A stretch of 64,000 bases of DNA, from the NCBI RefSeq assembly GCF_000300275.1, contig NZ_AMRN01000002.1:186001-250000 (forward strand). The letters are read 5' to 3'. This document shows positions 34,408-41,862 of the stretch, one piece after another. Source of the stretch: Thalassospira profundimaris WP0211. GTDB taxonomy: Bacteria; Pseudomonadota; Alphaproteobacteria; Rhodospirillales; Thalassospiraceae. Position numbers and translations under genes: made by a program. Below the pieces are notes generated by a model, which worked only from the letters and a program-made list of their open reading frames with translations, had not been told where the DNA came from and made no database searches. The number at the start of each line of letters is the position of its first letter. The first letter of the stretch is position 1.

Positions 34408-35063
34408 ATCGACGCGGCCTGATCCTGTCCGTTGTTGCCCTCGGCGCCGCCGGTTTCGGCGGAGCCACCTGGTTTGCAAACCGCCCCGGCCCAGTGGCCG
34501 AAGCGGAGCCCGTTGCTCCGGAACTTGCGGAGGCGATGATCCGCCCCTACTCGCCCATCCTCGGGCCTGCGGATGCGCCCGTCACGATCGTCGAATTCTT
34601 CGATCCGGCCTGCGAGGCCTGTCGCGCCTTTCATCCCATCGTGAAGGACATCATGGCCGAGCATGGGGAAGCTGTCCGCGTCGTGATCCGCTACACGCCT
34701 TTCCACGGCGCGGCATCCGAGGAAGCCATCCGCGTGCTCGAGGCGGCGCGCATGCAGGACGTTTACGTGCCGGTGCTCGAGGCCGTTCTGCGGGAACAGC
34801 CGAGATGGGCGTCACACGGTGCCCCGGCGCCCGGCCTGATCCTACAGGTCGCCGCCACGGCCGGGCTCGATGCCGAGGCCGCGCGCACGCAAATGCTGGC
34901 ACCGGGTGTAGTGGCGATCCTGAATCAGGATCGTGCCGATGTAGAGACCGTGGGAATTCGCCAGACGCCCACATTCTTCGTGAACGGCAAGCCGCTCGAT
35001 CCGTTCGGGGAGGCAGAACTGCGGCGATTGGTGGCTGCCGAAGTCGCTTCCGCGCAAAAATGA
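34404..35063 (+). CDS. DsbA-family periplasmic thiol-disulfide oxidoreductase
   Basis: A 219-residue exported thioredoxin-fold protein with an N-terminal signal/anchor (LILSVVALGAAGFGGATWFA). The active site is DPACEACRAF (CEAC), and TPTFFVNGKPLDPFG carries the cis-proline. It resembles the DsbA/BdbD/Com1 branch. With the translationally coupled DsbB it makes a dedicated disulfide-forming pair. Confidence 0.92.
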   Translation: MNRRGLILSVVALGAAGFGGATWFANRPGPVAEAEPVAPELAEAMIRPYSPILGPADAPVTIVEFFDPACEACRAFHPIVKDIMAEHGEAVRVVIRYTPFHGAASEEAIRVLEAARMQDVYVPVLEAVLREQPRWASHGAPAPGLILQVAATAGLDAEAARTQMLAPGVVAILNQDRADVETVGIRQTPTFFVNGKPLDPFGEAELRRLVAAEVASAQK

Positions 35064-35086
35064 ATGGAAAGGGCAGGATCAAAACG

Positions 35087-35554
35087 ATGAAAAAGTATAT
35101 TTTAACCAGCACACTGGCGGCGCTTTTGACCCTTGGAGGGCTCTCGGTGCCCGCGCTGGCCGGACCCGAGGATGTCGTCGTCGAGAACGCGTGGTCCCGC
35201 GCCTCCATCGGGATGAACCGTCCCGGGGCGGCCTACATGACGATCCGCAACGCTGGCGACGAGCCGGTAACGCTGATCGGCCTTAAGACACCGCTCGCGA
35301 TGATGCCCGAGATCCACGAGACGAAGACCAATGCCGAAGGTGTGAGTTCGATGAGCCCGGCGGGCGAGATCACAATCGCCCCGGGCGAGAGCGTCGCGCT
35401 CGAGCCGGGGGGCCTGCACGCAATGCTGATGCGGCTGCAAGAACCGATGACGGAAGGGGAAACCTTTCCGCTGACCCTGCTCTTCGACGGCGGAGGCGAA
35501 GTGACGGTCGACGTGCCGATCCTCGGCATCGCCGCGAGGGGGCCGCAGGACTGA
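35087..35554 (+). CDS. Periplasmic copper chaperone, PCu(A)C family
   Basis: A 155-residue protein from the ATG at 35087 (AGGA upstream), giving a clean signal peptide MKKYILTSTLAALLTLGGLS through ALA. The PCu(A)C core follows: VENAWSRASIGMNRPGAAYM, then PEIHET, GVSSMSP and GGLHAMLM, which supply the His-Met copper ligands in the family H-x-n-M-x-n-H-x-M pattern. PCu(A)C proteins hand Cu(I) to CuA or to SCO proteins, and the next gene is a second SCO. The stop overlaps the next start (TGATG). Confidence 0.92.
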   Translation: MKKYILTSTLAALLTLGGLSVPALAGPEDVVVENAWSRASIGMNRPGAAYMTIRNAGDEPVTLIGLKTPLAMMPEIHETKTNAEGVSSMSPAGEITIAPGESVALEPGGLHAMLMRLQEPMTEGETFPLTLLFDGGGEVTVDVPILGIAARGPQD

Positions 35555-36180
35555 TGCGGCGACGGGCGATCCTGGGGTATGGTGCGGCTGGTGTCGGGGC
35601 GGTCGCCCTGATGCTCTTCGTCGGTTGGTGGCGGGTCGACGGACCCGGTGCACCCGCACCTGTCGGGCAGCTGCCTGTGGCCCTGACCGAGATGGACTTC
35701 CGTCTGACGGATCATGAGGGCAACGCGGTCGGGCCGGAAACCCTCATCGGGCGACCGACGATGGCGTTCTTCGGCTTCACCTACTGTCCCGATGTCTGCC
35801 CGACCACACTCTCTGACATTTCGGGATGGCTCGACGATCTGGGAGACGAGGCCGACGAGATGAACGTGGTTTTCATCACGGTCGATCCCGAGCGCGACAC
35901 TGTCGAAACGATGGCCGAATATGTCGGCTACTTCCATCCTGCGATCCGTGGCTGGACGGGGCCGGAGGAGCAGATAGCGCGCGTCGCGGACGGCTTCCGC
36001 GCCACCTACGAAAGGGTGCCGACGGAGAGCGGCGATTACACGATGAACCACACCGCGAGCGTCTTCCTGTTCGCAGCCTCCGGGCGGTTCGTCACCATGA
36101 TCGACTATCACGAAGCCAGAGAATTCGCGGTGCCGAAGATCCGTCGCGCGCTGGCAGAAGAAATGGAGGGGGCGACATGA
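35554..36180 (+). CDS. SCO1/SenC-family protein (second copy)
   Basis: A 208-residue membrane-anchored SCO protein: anchor at about residues 5-25, FFGFTYCPDVCPTTL for CxxxC, and TMNHTASVFLF for the distal His. It is clearly related to the first SCO but not a recent duplicate, with many differences throughout. It starts inside the PCu(A)C stop, consistent with a copper relay, and overlaps the M23 gene by 4 bp. Confidence 0.91.
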   Translation: MRRRAILGYGAAGVGAVALMLFVGWWRVDGPGAPAPVGQLPVALTEMDFRLTDHEGNAVGPETLIGRPTMAFFGFTYCPDVCPTTLSDISGWLDDLGDEADEMNVVFITVDPERDTVETMAEYVGYFHPAIRGWTGPEEQIARVADGFRATYERVPTESGDYTMNHTASVFLFAASGRFVTMIDYHEAREFAVPKIRRALAEEMEGAT

Positions 36181-37550
36181 GGCTCAGAACTTTGGCGGCT
36201 TGTGTTGCAATTGCGGGGACGGTTTCGGGTGCGGCTATCGCCATCTCCGATCTTTTGTCGAAAGAACCCGTGCCGCCGGAACTTGCCCAGGCAGGTAGCT
36301 GGATGCCCCAACGTCCTGAAGTCCCCCAGAACGTTGACATTCCCGTGACGCTGCCCGTGACGGCATGGGCAGATGATGCACACAATCTCAGCCCGCTGCC
36401 CCTTCTGCAGGTCGCTGTTGCCGACAGGCCGGTACGGGCGATCGAGCCACCGCTGTCGACGTGGTCGCGCGACGTTGCACCTGGCGAGACGCTCGATTTC
36501 TTGCTGTCCGAAGCTGGACTTGCGGCACCTGACAGAGCCGAAGTTGCCCTCGCGCTTGGCGCGGAATACGATCTGCGACGGCTGCGGCCGGGGCACTCGG
36601 TCACTGTTGCTTCGACCATGGACGGCAGCCCCCGCACCGTCTCACTCGCCGTCGAGGACGGGGTTCGGATCGAGGTGGTTTTCGGCGAGCAGTTGTCCAC
36701 ACAGGTCGTGGCTCCGGATCCGGAGATCGTAACCCTTGCCGGCGAAGTCGTGATCAACAGCTCGATCTTCGCGGCACTCGACGAAGCCGGGATACCCGCC
36801 CGTTTTGCCGTGGACCTTGCGCAGATGCTGGGTGGGACCGTGGATTTCCGCCGCGAGATGGCCGGTGGCGAGACACTAAGGCTTCTCTGGCGCGAGGCGC
36901 GGGTCGGCGAGGACAGGATCGGACAGCCCGAGCTCGCCTTCGCCGCACTGGAGATCGGCGGTTCGCTTTACGAGATCGTATGGCCGGACGACGGCAGCGG
37001 TCAGGCGACGATCTACGTCGATGGCGAGGTGCTGCGCGTCTTCGCACAGCCGGTCGAGGGCGCGCGCCTCAGCTCGGTGTTCGGACGCCGCACGCATCCG
37101 GTCTTTGGCAACGTCCGGATGCACACCGGCGTTGATTTCGCAGCGGCACGTGGGACACCGGTTCAAGCGACGGCACCGGGGCGGGTCAGTTTCATCGGCT
37201 GGCGCGGCGGCTATGGTCGCGTGGTTGAAATCTCGCACGGGTCCGACACCATGACGCGCTACGCGCATCTGAGCGCCGTGCCGGAGGGCCTGGTACAAGG
37301 CCAACGCGTGGCGGCGGGAGATGTGATCAGCCGCGTCGGCGCGACCGGCACGGCGACAGGCCCGAACCTGCACTACGAAGTCCTCGTGGATGGGCGCCCG
37401 ACTGACCCCCTCACTGACGACCGGCTCGCCGAAGCAGCCGAGAGCGAAGCGGATGATACCGCCGCGCTCTCGCGTCTGGCCGAGGCGCGGGCGCTTCTGA
37501 ATGAAAACCTCGGCAGCGAGATTGCCGAAACGACAACCGAAAGGCTCTGA
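36177..37550 (+). CDS. M23-family metallopeptidase (LytM domain)
   Basis: A 457-residue exported protein from the ATG at 36177, coupled to the preceding SCO gene (ATGA). A signal segment is at residues about 5-23. A middle region resembles the LysM/OapA-like opening of MepM-type peptidases (SRDVAPGETLDFLLSEAGL). The C-terminal LytM domain (about 305-400) has VRMHTGVDFAA for the His and Asp zinc ligands and TRYAHLSAV for a catalytic His. The final motif reads GPNLHYEVLVDG: the zinc-binding His is there but the first His of the usual HxH is Asn, so activity may be altered. Family role: peptidoglycan cross-link hydrolysis. Confidence 0.88.
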   Translation: MRLRTLAACVAIAGTVSGAAIAISDLLSKEPVPPELAQAGSWMPQRPEVPQNVDIPVTLPVTAWADDAHNLSPLPLLQVAVADRPVRAIEPPLSTWSRDVAPGETLDFLLSEAGLAAPDRAEVALALGAEYDLRRLRPGHSVTVASTMDGSPRTVSLAVEDGVRIEVVFGEQLSTQVVAPDPEIVTLAGEVVINSSIFAALDEAGIPARFAVDLAQMLGGTVDFRREMAGGETLRLLWREARVGEDRIGQPELAFAALEIGGSLYEIVWPDDGSGQATIYVDGEVLRVFAQPVEGARLSSVFGRRTHPVFGNVRMHTGVDFAAARGTPVQATAPGRVSFIGWRGGYGRVVEISHGSDTMTRYAHLSAVPEGLVQGQRVAAGDVISRVGATGTATGPNLHYEVLVDGRPTDPLTDDRLAEAAESEADDTAALSRLAEARALLNENLGSEIAETTTERL

Positions 37551-37553
37551 CCC

Positions 37554-38009
37554 ATGAAACGCATGACCCAAGCTCTTGCCATCACGCTCGCCCTTTTCCC
37601 GGCGGCCCAGGCCCTCGCAGAGACGACGGCGATCGACGTCCGCAAGACGAACGGATGCGGCTGCTGCCTCTCGTGGATGAACCACCTCGAAGAGAACGGT
37701 TTTGTGCCGACCGGCCAGGACATGTTCGGTGGGTCGCTGGTTCGCTTCAAGCTCGACAATGGCGTGCCGCAGCGCATGGTCTCCTGCCACACCGCGCTAA
37801 TCGAGGGCTACGTGATCGAAGGCCATGTCCCGGCCGCTGACATCCGCCGCCTTCTCGATGAGCGCCCGGACGCAGTCGGTCTCGCCGTGCCTGGGATGCC
37901 CTATGGCTCGCCCGGCATGGGGCCAGAAGACGACCGCGAGGCCTATGATGTCTTCCTCATCCGCAAGGACGGGTCGACGGAAGTCTGTTCGAGCTACGCC
38001 GAAGGATAA
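37554..38009 (+). CDS. DUF411 metal-binding protein
   Basis: A 151-residue exported protein with a cleavable signal (ending about ALA-ETT). NGCGCCLSWMNHLEENGF holds the CGCC motif and RMVSCHTALIEGYVIEGHVP the second Cys/His site typical of DUF411. Members are widespread beside copper and other metal resistance genes. A metal-binding periplasmic role is inferred by the field; the reaction is unknown. Confidence 0.92.
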   Translation: MKRMTQALAITLALFPAAQALAETTAIDVRKTNGCGCCLSWMNHLEENGFVPTGQDMFGGSLVRFKLDNGVPQRMVSCHTALIEGYVIEGHVPAADIRRLLDERPDAVGLAVPGMPYGSPGMGPEDDREAYDVFLIRKDGSTEVCSSYAEG

Positions 38010-38021
38010 TCTGGCCCGCCC

Positions 38022-38804
38022 ATGGAAAATCTGTCTCCGATAATGCTCGGCTTTCTCGGAAGTCTCGCCGCCGGTTCGCTCACGGCAGCCGGAGCAGCTC
38101 CCGTGCTGTTCGGGCGCATCCCGTCCCGGGCCACGCGCGACCTGTCGCTCGGCTTCGCTGCCGGTGTTATGCTGTCAGCCTCGTTCTTTTCGCTGATCAT
38201 CCCCGCATTGGATGCGGCCGAGCCGATGTTCGAAAACGGCGCGATGCCTGCGGCCATCGTATGCGTCTCGATCCTTCTGGGCATGGGGGCTGTCGCCCTG
38301 ATGAACGAAAAGCTGCCGCACGAGCACTTCAAGACAGGACGCGAAGGGCCCGAAGCGGCGTCTTTGCGGCGGGTCTGGCTGTTCATCATCGCGATCACGA
38401 TCCACAACTTCCCCGAAGGCCTCGCGGTTGGGGTCGGCTTCGGATCCGGAGGTATGGAGGGCGGTCTGCCGCTTGCTGTCGGCATCGGGCTTCAGAATGC
38501 GCCCGAAGGATTGGCCGTCGCTGTATCGCTGCTGGGCGAGGGATATCCGAAGCTGCGCGCCTGGGGCATCGCGGCGCTGACGGGCATGGTCGAGCCGATT
38601 GGCGGCCTGCTTGGGGCCGGGATCATCACACTGTCGGAACCGCTGCTTCCATGGGGGCTGGCCTTTGCCGCGGGCGCAATGCTCTACGTCATCAGCCACG
38701 AAATTATCCCCGAAACGCATCGCAGCGGCCATCAGAACAGGGCGACGCTCGGTCTCGCAGTCGGGCTCGTTCTGATGCTGTTCCTTGATGTCTGGTTGGG
38801 ATGA
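38022..38804 (+). CDS. ZIP-family metal transporter (GufA-like)
   Basis: A 260-residue membrane protein with eight hydrophobic helices. The paired metal-site helices carry HNFPEGLAVGVGFG and QNAPEGLAVAVSLLG, the GufA/ZupT-type signatures, and a later HEIIPETHRSGH. ZIP proteins usually move Zn2+ or similar divalent cations into the cytoplasm, which is paradoxical inside an efflux island. It might serve to bring metal in for pumping, or act on a different metal. Confidence 0.9.
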   Translation: MENLSPIMLGFLGSLAAGSLTAAGAAPVLFGRIPSRATRDLSLGFAAGVMLSASFFSLIIPALDAAEPMFENGAMPAAIVCVSILLGMGAVALMNEKLPHEHFKTGREGPEAASLRRVWLFIIAITIHNFPEGLAVGVGFGSGGMEGGLPLAVGIGLQNAPEGLAVAVSLLGEGYPKLRAWGIAALTGMVEPIGGLLGAGIITLSEPLLPWGLAFAAGAMLYVISHEIIPETHRSGHQNRATLGLAVGLVLMLFLDVWLG

Positions 38805-38808
38805 GGCA

Positions 38809-39291
38809 ATGTCACTAAACAAGGTATCTCCGATGATCGGCGTATTAGCAGCACTTGCTGCGTTCGCGATCGATCAGATAACAAAAGCCATTGTCGTTGC
38901 GAATGCCGCCACTTTAAGCGCCGGGATTTCCGTGTTTCCGGGATTCAACCTCGTCTTTTATCGTAATGACGGCGTGACTTTTGGGATGCTGGGCGGCGCG
39001 CCGTGGTGGAGCCTCATCGCTCTCGCTCTTGCCATCTGTGTTTGGCTGGGGGTTATGCTGTTTCGCGCCGACAATACGGTGGAAACGCTTGCCTATGGCG
39101 CGATCATTGGCGGAGCCCTGGGCAATGTCATCGACCGTGTGCGGTATCGGGCTGTAACAGACTTTCTCGATTTCTACATTGGCACCGCACACTGGCCTGC
39201 CTTCAACATGGCCGATGTGTTTGTGGTCAGTGGCGTGGGGCTCTTGCTCGCCGCGCCATGGATCAGCGCGCGGCGTTCGGTCAAGTCGTGA
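38809..39291 (+). CDS. lspA: Signal peptidase II (prolipoprotein signal peptidase)
   Basis: A 160-residue, four-helix inner-membrane aspartyl protease started at the ATG at 38809 (TGAGG upstream). Conserved segments: DQITKAIV, NDGVTFGML, GGALGNVIDRVRYRAVTDFL with one catalytic Asp, and AFNMADVFV with the other. LspA cleaves lipoprotein signal peptides after diacylglyceryl transfer. An extra lspA homologue (pbrC) is known in lead-resistance operons next to a P-type ATPase and a MerR regulator, as here. The start of lnt overlaps its stop. Confidence 0.94.
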   Translation: MSLNKVSPMIGVLAALAAFAIDQITKAIVVANAATLSAGISVFPGFNLVFYRNDGVTFGMLGGAPWWSLIALALAICVWLGVMLFRADNTVETLAYGAIIGGALGNVIDRVRYRAVTDFLDFYIGTAHWPAFNMADVFVVSGVGLLLAAPWISARRSVKS

Positions 39292-40865
39292 AGCCGGAAA
39301 TTCTGAACCGCATCGCTCTGCGCTACCGTCTGCTTTCGCGGATGACGCTTGGTTTCGTCGCCGGGGCGCTGGCGGTTCTGACTTTCCCGCCTTTCTCGCT
39401 TCTCCTGCTCGTTCCCCTTGCCTATTCCGCGTTGTTTGTCGGGCTTCGCGATCTCTCCTTTGGGCGTGCTTTCCTCGTCGGCTGGGCGTTTGGTCTTGGC
39501 CAGTTCGGTTTCGGGATTTCGTGGATCGCGGAAAGTTTTTACGTCGAGGCCGGGCGGTTCGGGACGATGGCGATCCCGGCCGTCGCGGGATTGTCCGCAG
39601 GTCTCGCGATTTTCCCGGCCATTGCCGCCGCGCTTTTCGCCGAAATCGCGCGGCGCGGAGCCATGGGCAGTCTCTTGGCCTGCCTCCTGTTCGCGACCTC
39701 GTGGACCGCGGCCGAGTGGTTGCGTGGTCACGTTCTGACAGGTTTTCCGTGGAACCTCGCCGGCTACGCACTTGTAGACTACGCCACCCTTCGCCAGACC
39801 GCCGCCTGGGTCGGAAGCTATGGGCTAAGCTTTCTCACCGTGTTCGTCGCGGCACTTCCCGGCGCGGCTGTCATGGCGTCCGGGCGGCAACGATTGACCG
39901 TTTCGCTCATGGCGCTGGCCGGCATCGCGACGATGTGGGCTGTCGGCACGCTTCGCCTCCAGTCGGATGCACAACAGCCACCCGGTGTCGACCTGCGCAT
40001 CGTCCAGGGCAACATTCCCCAAGGGGAGAAATGGGCGCCCGAGAACCGCGAGGCGACATTCGCGCGCTATCTTGAGCTTTCAACCCGGCCCGGCGATTTC
40101 GACGTTCTTCTCTGGCCCGAAACCGCCTTTCCGGGTTTCCTCGATGAGGATACGAAGGCGCGGGATCGCATTGCCGCTGCGCTACCGGACGGCAGGGTGC
40201 TGCTCACCGGTGTGCCGGACCGTGTACCGAGCGAGTATGGGATCCGATATTTCAACACGGTCCAGGCATTTGACGAGACCGGCGAGATCCTGACCGGATA
40301 CGCGAAACACCATCTCGTGCCCTTCGGCGAATACGTGCCATTTCGCGGCTGGTTGCCGGTCGAGCGGCTGACAGCGGGGCTGGGCGATTTCACGCCCGGT
40401 CCGGGCCCGCGAACGCTTGCGCTTCCGGGTGTGCCGCTGGTCGCCGTGGCGATCTGCTATGAGGTCATCTTCCCAGGCCATGTGGTCGACGACCTGTTCC
40501 GGCCTGACTGGATCTTCAACGCCACCAACGATGCCTGGTTTGGTACCAGCATCGGACCGGAGCAGCATCTGGCTTCCGCACGTATGCGCGCCGTGGAGGA
40601 AGGCCTTCCTGTCATCCGAGCCGCGAATACGGGCATTTCTGCGGTCATCGACGCGAACGGAGAGATCGTTGCGCGGCTCGATACCGGCGAAACGGGCATC
40701 ATCGACGCTAGTCTGCCCTCCGCGCGTCCGCCGACACTCTACGCGAGCTTCGGGGACTGGATGCTGTTGGCGCTCATCTTGGCTTCGTGGAGCTGGGCTC
40801 TGACGGCCAATGCGACGGCTCGTTTCCGCCGCATGAGAAAGACCGTCATGCAAAGATGTGGATAG
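39288..40865 (+). CDS. lnt: Apolipoprotein N-acyltransferase
   Basis: A 525-residue enzyme from the GTG at 39288, which overlaps the lspA stop (GTGA); an ATG at 39258 would add 10 residues inside lspA. About six N-terminal helices precede a nitrilase-type catalytic domain. The triad is visible: Glu in LLWPETAFPG, Lys in YAKHHLVPFGEYVP, Cys in VAICYEVIFPG. Lnt adds the third acyl chain to lipoproteins after LspA. Having lspA and lnt side by side in a metal island is unusual. Its end overlaps the convergent L,D-transpeptidase gene by 20 bp. Confidence 0.93.
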   Translation: MKPEILNRIALRYRLLSRMTLGFVAGALAVLTFPPFSLLLLVPLAYSALFVGLRDLSFGRAFLVGWAFGLGQFGFGISWIAESFYVEAGRFGTMAIPAVAGLSAGLAIFPAIAAALFAEIARRGAMGSLLACLLFATSWTAAEWLRGHVLTGFPWNLAGYALVDYATLRQTAAWVGSYGLSFLTVFVAALPGAAVMASGRQRLTVSLMALAGIATMWAVGTLRLQSDAQQPPGVDLRIVQGNIPQGEKWAPENREATFARYLELSTRPGDFDVLLWPETAFPGFLDEDTKARDRIAAALPDGRVLLTGVPDRVPSEYGIRYFNTVQAFDETGEILTGYAKHHLVPFGEYVPFRGWLPVERLTAGLGDFTPGPGPRTLALPGVPLVAVAICYEVIFPGHVVDDLFRPDWIFNATNDAWFGTSIGPEQHLASARMRAVEEGLPVIRAANTGISAVIDANGEIVARLDTGETGIIDASLPSARPPTLYASFGDWMLLALILASWSWALTANATARFRRMRKTVMQRCG

Positions 40866-41358
40866 GTGTTCCGTCCTTCACCATTGCATAGATGTCCTCG
40901 ATCTGCCGATCTGTGACCGCGATGCAGCCAGCTGTCCAGTCGCGGACGTTCGTCGGATCGATGCCGGGGCGTGGACCACCATGGATGAAGATGTCGCCGC
41001 CGGGGGAAAAGCCCTGCGCTTCGGCAAAGGCGATGTCGGCCTCATTCGGATAAGAGATACCAACTGAAAGATGATACGTACTTTCAGGGTTGCGCTTATC
41101 GACTATGTAGGTGCCCTCCGGAGTCCGGCCGTCTCCCTCGAATTGCTTGTGCCCCTCAGGAGCAAAACCCAGTCCGACCGGATAGGTTTGCAATACTCGA
41201 TCGGCTCCGTCGAGAACAAGCAAGCGCTGCCCCTTGTAAAGCCGAACGCGGGTCACCTCGGGTCCGCCATAGCTGCGGAACTTGCTGGCGCAGCCGGACA
41301 GAAACGCTGCCAACCCGCCCAACAGGACGGCGCGGCGGGGAAATCGGATGGTTTTCAC
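40846..41358 (-). CDS. L,D-transpeptidase (YkuD domain) lipoprotein
   Basis: A 170-residue protein with a lipoprotein signal: AAFLSGC gives a lipobox cysteine at about residue 23. The YkuD catalytic domain ends with FIHGGPRPGIDP and RDWTAGCIAVTDRQ, which supply the His and the nucleophilic Cys. It would form 3-3 peptidoglycan cross-links or attach proteins to the wall, and is itself a likely substrate of the LspA and Lnt encoded opposite. It is the last gene of the minus-strand operon headed by the P-type ATPase, after a 182-bp gap. Confidence 0.92.
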   Translation of the reverse strand: MKTIRFPRRAVLLGGLAAFLSGCASKFRSYGGPEVTRVRLYKGQRLLVLDGADRVLQTYPVGLGFAPEGHKQFEGDGRTPEGTYIVDKRNPESTYHLSVGISYPNEADIAFAEAQGFSPGGDIFIHGGPRPGIDPTNVRDWTAGCIAVTDRQIEDIYAMVKDGTPIHIFA

Positions 41359-41540
41359 TGCTCGATGCCTCTTTCGTGAGGCCTGATATGGACATTACGT
41401 TACCTTGCCAATGCTGCGTGATCAATGTCCGTGGGCAAGCGCGGCCTTTGCCATCTGTGGGCCAACCTGCTCACCGCTTAATGCCTTGTGTGCCTACCGC
41501 AGCGCCTTGAGGGCGACCGGCAGGGAGGCCCCGGCAGGCC

Positions 41541-41828
41541 TTAATCGAACAACTCGTGAAGCCAGGATTTGCGGCGGTAGCCGTGCTTGCCGTCGCCGCC
41601 GCCGTGCTTTCCGCGCCCGTAGCCGCGATCATCGTCGTAGCCGCGCGGCTCAGGCACGCGCTGAGGCGCCAAATCGGGTGCCGAACGCTCGATGATCTTG
41701 TCCAGTTCGCCCCGGTCGAGCCAGACACCCCGGCAATCGGGACAGAAGTCGATCTCGATCCCCTGGCGGTCGGTCATGCTCAAGGGCACCTCGCAAACCG
41801 GACACATCATCCTGCCCTTCACGCTCAT
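41541..41828 (-). CDS. Zinc-ribbon (zf-TFIIB) protein
   Basis: A 95-residue protein from the ATG at 41828 (GGAGAGGAG upstream, loosely spaced); longer in-frame starts at 41873 or 41906 would run towards or into the ATPase gene. MCPVCEVPLSM...FCPDCRGVWLDRGELDKII is the zf-TFIIB/YkvK-type ribbon with two CxxC knuckles. A Gly/His/Tyr-rich basic tail (GYGRGKHGGGDGKHGY) follows and could bind metal. Small proteins of this type often accompany P1B ATPases, but their role is unknown. Confidence 0.85.
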   Translation of the reverse strand: MSVKGRMMCPVCEVPLSMTDRQGIEIDFCPDCRGVWLDRGELDKIIERSAPDLAPQRVPEPRGYDDDRGYGRGKHGGGDGKHGYRRKSWLHELFD

Positions 41829-41862
41829 GTCTCGTCTCGGCTCCTCTCCGGGTTCTCTCAGT

